Below the pieces are notes generated by a model that ran no database searches, was not told where the DNA came from, and was given only the letters and a program-made list of their open reading frames with translations. The translations under genes and the position numbers were made by a program. Source: Deinococcus sp. (GTDB lineage Bacteria; Deinococcota; Deinococci; Deinococcales; Deinococcaceae). Taken from it: a DNA stretch of 6,655 nt. The first letter of the stretch is position 1. Every line of letters begins with the position of its first letter. The DNA is taken from positions 1-6,655 of the forward strand of contig JAQBPF010000475.1 in NCBI GenBank assembly GCA_028287665.1. Direction: 5' to 3'. Shown here one piece after another: positions 6,242 to 6,655 of the stretch.

Positions 6242-6616
6242 CTAGCCCCGCGCCCGCAGCCCCACCAACAACGCCGCCGTGAATGCGCCCGCGAAAGGCA
6301 GATTGGCCGTCAGCAGGCGCGAAAGCCATGCCACGCCCTGCTCGCCGCCCTGCCGCAGCCACGGTTCACTGAGGGCCTGCACCCGCGTCCAGTGCACCGT
6401 AATCAGGTCGAACCAGGACAGCACCTGCAGGGCAATAAACAACAGGCCGACCAGCAGCAGCACGATGCGGCCCAGTTTTTTGAGGGCGTATCCGGTGGCG
6501 AACCCCAGCAGCGCGCCCACACTCAGGTCGGGCAGCAGGGAGGCCAGGAGGCCAGCGGGCAGCGCCGGAGCAAGGGCGGAACCGGGGTCGGGTGGGACAG
6601 GCAGAGGCGCAGACAT
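6242..6616 (-). CDS. FUN14-family membrane protein
   Basis: A 124-residue small membrane protein of the FUN14 family, best known from eukaryotic FUNDC1 mitophagy receptors. Bacterial members are common but of unknown function. Seen: a Pro/Ala-rich N-terminus (1-22), a first hydrophobic stretch with the core motif GFATGYALKKLGRIVLLLVG (38-57) running into IALQVLSW, and a C-terminal hydrophobic segment LPFAGAFTAALLVGL (106-120). This is the usual order of two to three helices in the family. ATG at 6616 has no SD within range. TAGCAT (6634-6629) lies 12 nt upstream and could be a -10 for a very short leader. An 11-bp palindrome TCTGT-C-ACAGA sits at 6645-6655 against the window edge. The gene is convergent with the ABC transporter genes and shows no operon partner here. 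Confidence 0.85.
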   Translation of the reverse strand: MSAPLPVPPDPGSALAPALPAGLLASLLPDLSVGALLGFATGYALKKLGRIVLLLVGLLFIALQVLSWFDLITVHWTRVQALSEPWLRQGGEQGVAWLSRLLTANLPFAGAFTAALLVGLRARG

Positions 6617-6655
6617 GGACGGGGACGCATGCTAGAGCATTTCGTCTGTCACAGA

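Noticed and set aside
6239..6248. GGGCTAGCCC as a bidirectional terminator between the permease and FUN14-type genes
   Set aside because: Only 10 bp, no loop, no T-tract on either side.

Overview
The window is GC-rich bacterial chromosome whose gene set and style suggest a Deinococcus-like bacterium (Deinococcota). This is an inference from the copper-chaperone/caa3-oxidase assembly genes, a FUN14-family gene, the high GC, and starts that often lack a Shine-Dalgarno (SD) sequence but have a TANNNT box close upstream. No 16S or other marker is present, so the genus is not proven. No tRNA, rRNA, insertion sequence or CRISPR array is visible, and no gene-free stretch exceeds 300 bases.

Left half (41-2495, all minus strand). 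In transcription order there is a periplasmic PCu(A)C-type copper chaperone (2495-1941), an SCO1/SenC-type thiol-disulfide/copper chaperone (1855-1151) and a seven-helix CtaG-type oxidase assembly protein (1154-318). SCO and CtaG overlap by 4 bp. Together they look like a module for delivering copper to the CuA/CuB sites of an aa3/caa3 cytochrome c oxidase; no oxidase subunit gene lies in the window. The CtaG protein contains no histidine at all, although the family normally carries conserved histidines. Downstream, after a 12-bp perfect hairpin and a near-perfect SD, is a 43-codon gene for a very basic single-helix membrane peptide (172-41). A possible 28-codon leader ORF runs through the hairpin and stops on that SD.

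Centre (2496-3855). A 235-bp divergent intergenic region separates the chaperone operon from a LacI/GalR-type repressor gene (2731-3735, plus strand). A 14-bp palindrome at 2688-2701 fits the LacI/GalR operator pattern except at one central base, and probably serves autoregulation. Between the repressor and the next gene lie five imperfect 12-bp tandem repeats (3746-3805).

Right half (3856-6616). An EcsA-like ABC ATPase (3856-4677) and a 509-residue polytopic ABC-2-type permease (4674-6203) overlap by 4 bp and form one transporter, substrate unknown. Convergent to them is a FUN14-family membrane protein (6616-6242, minus strand).
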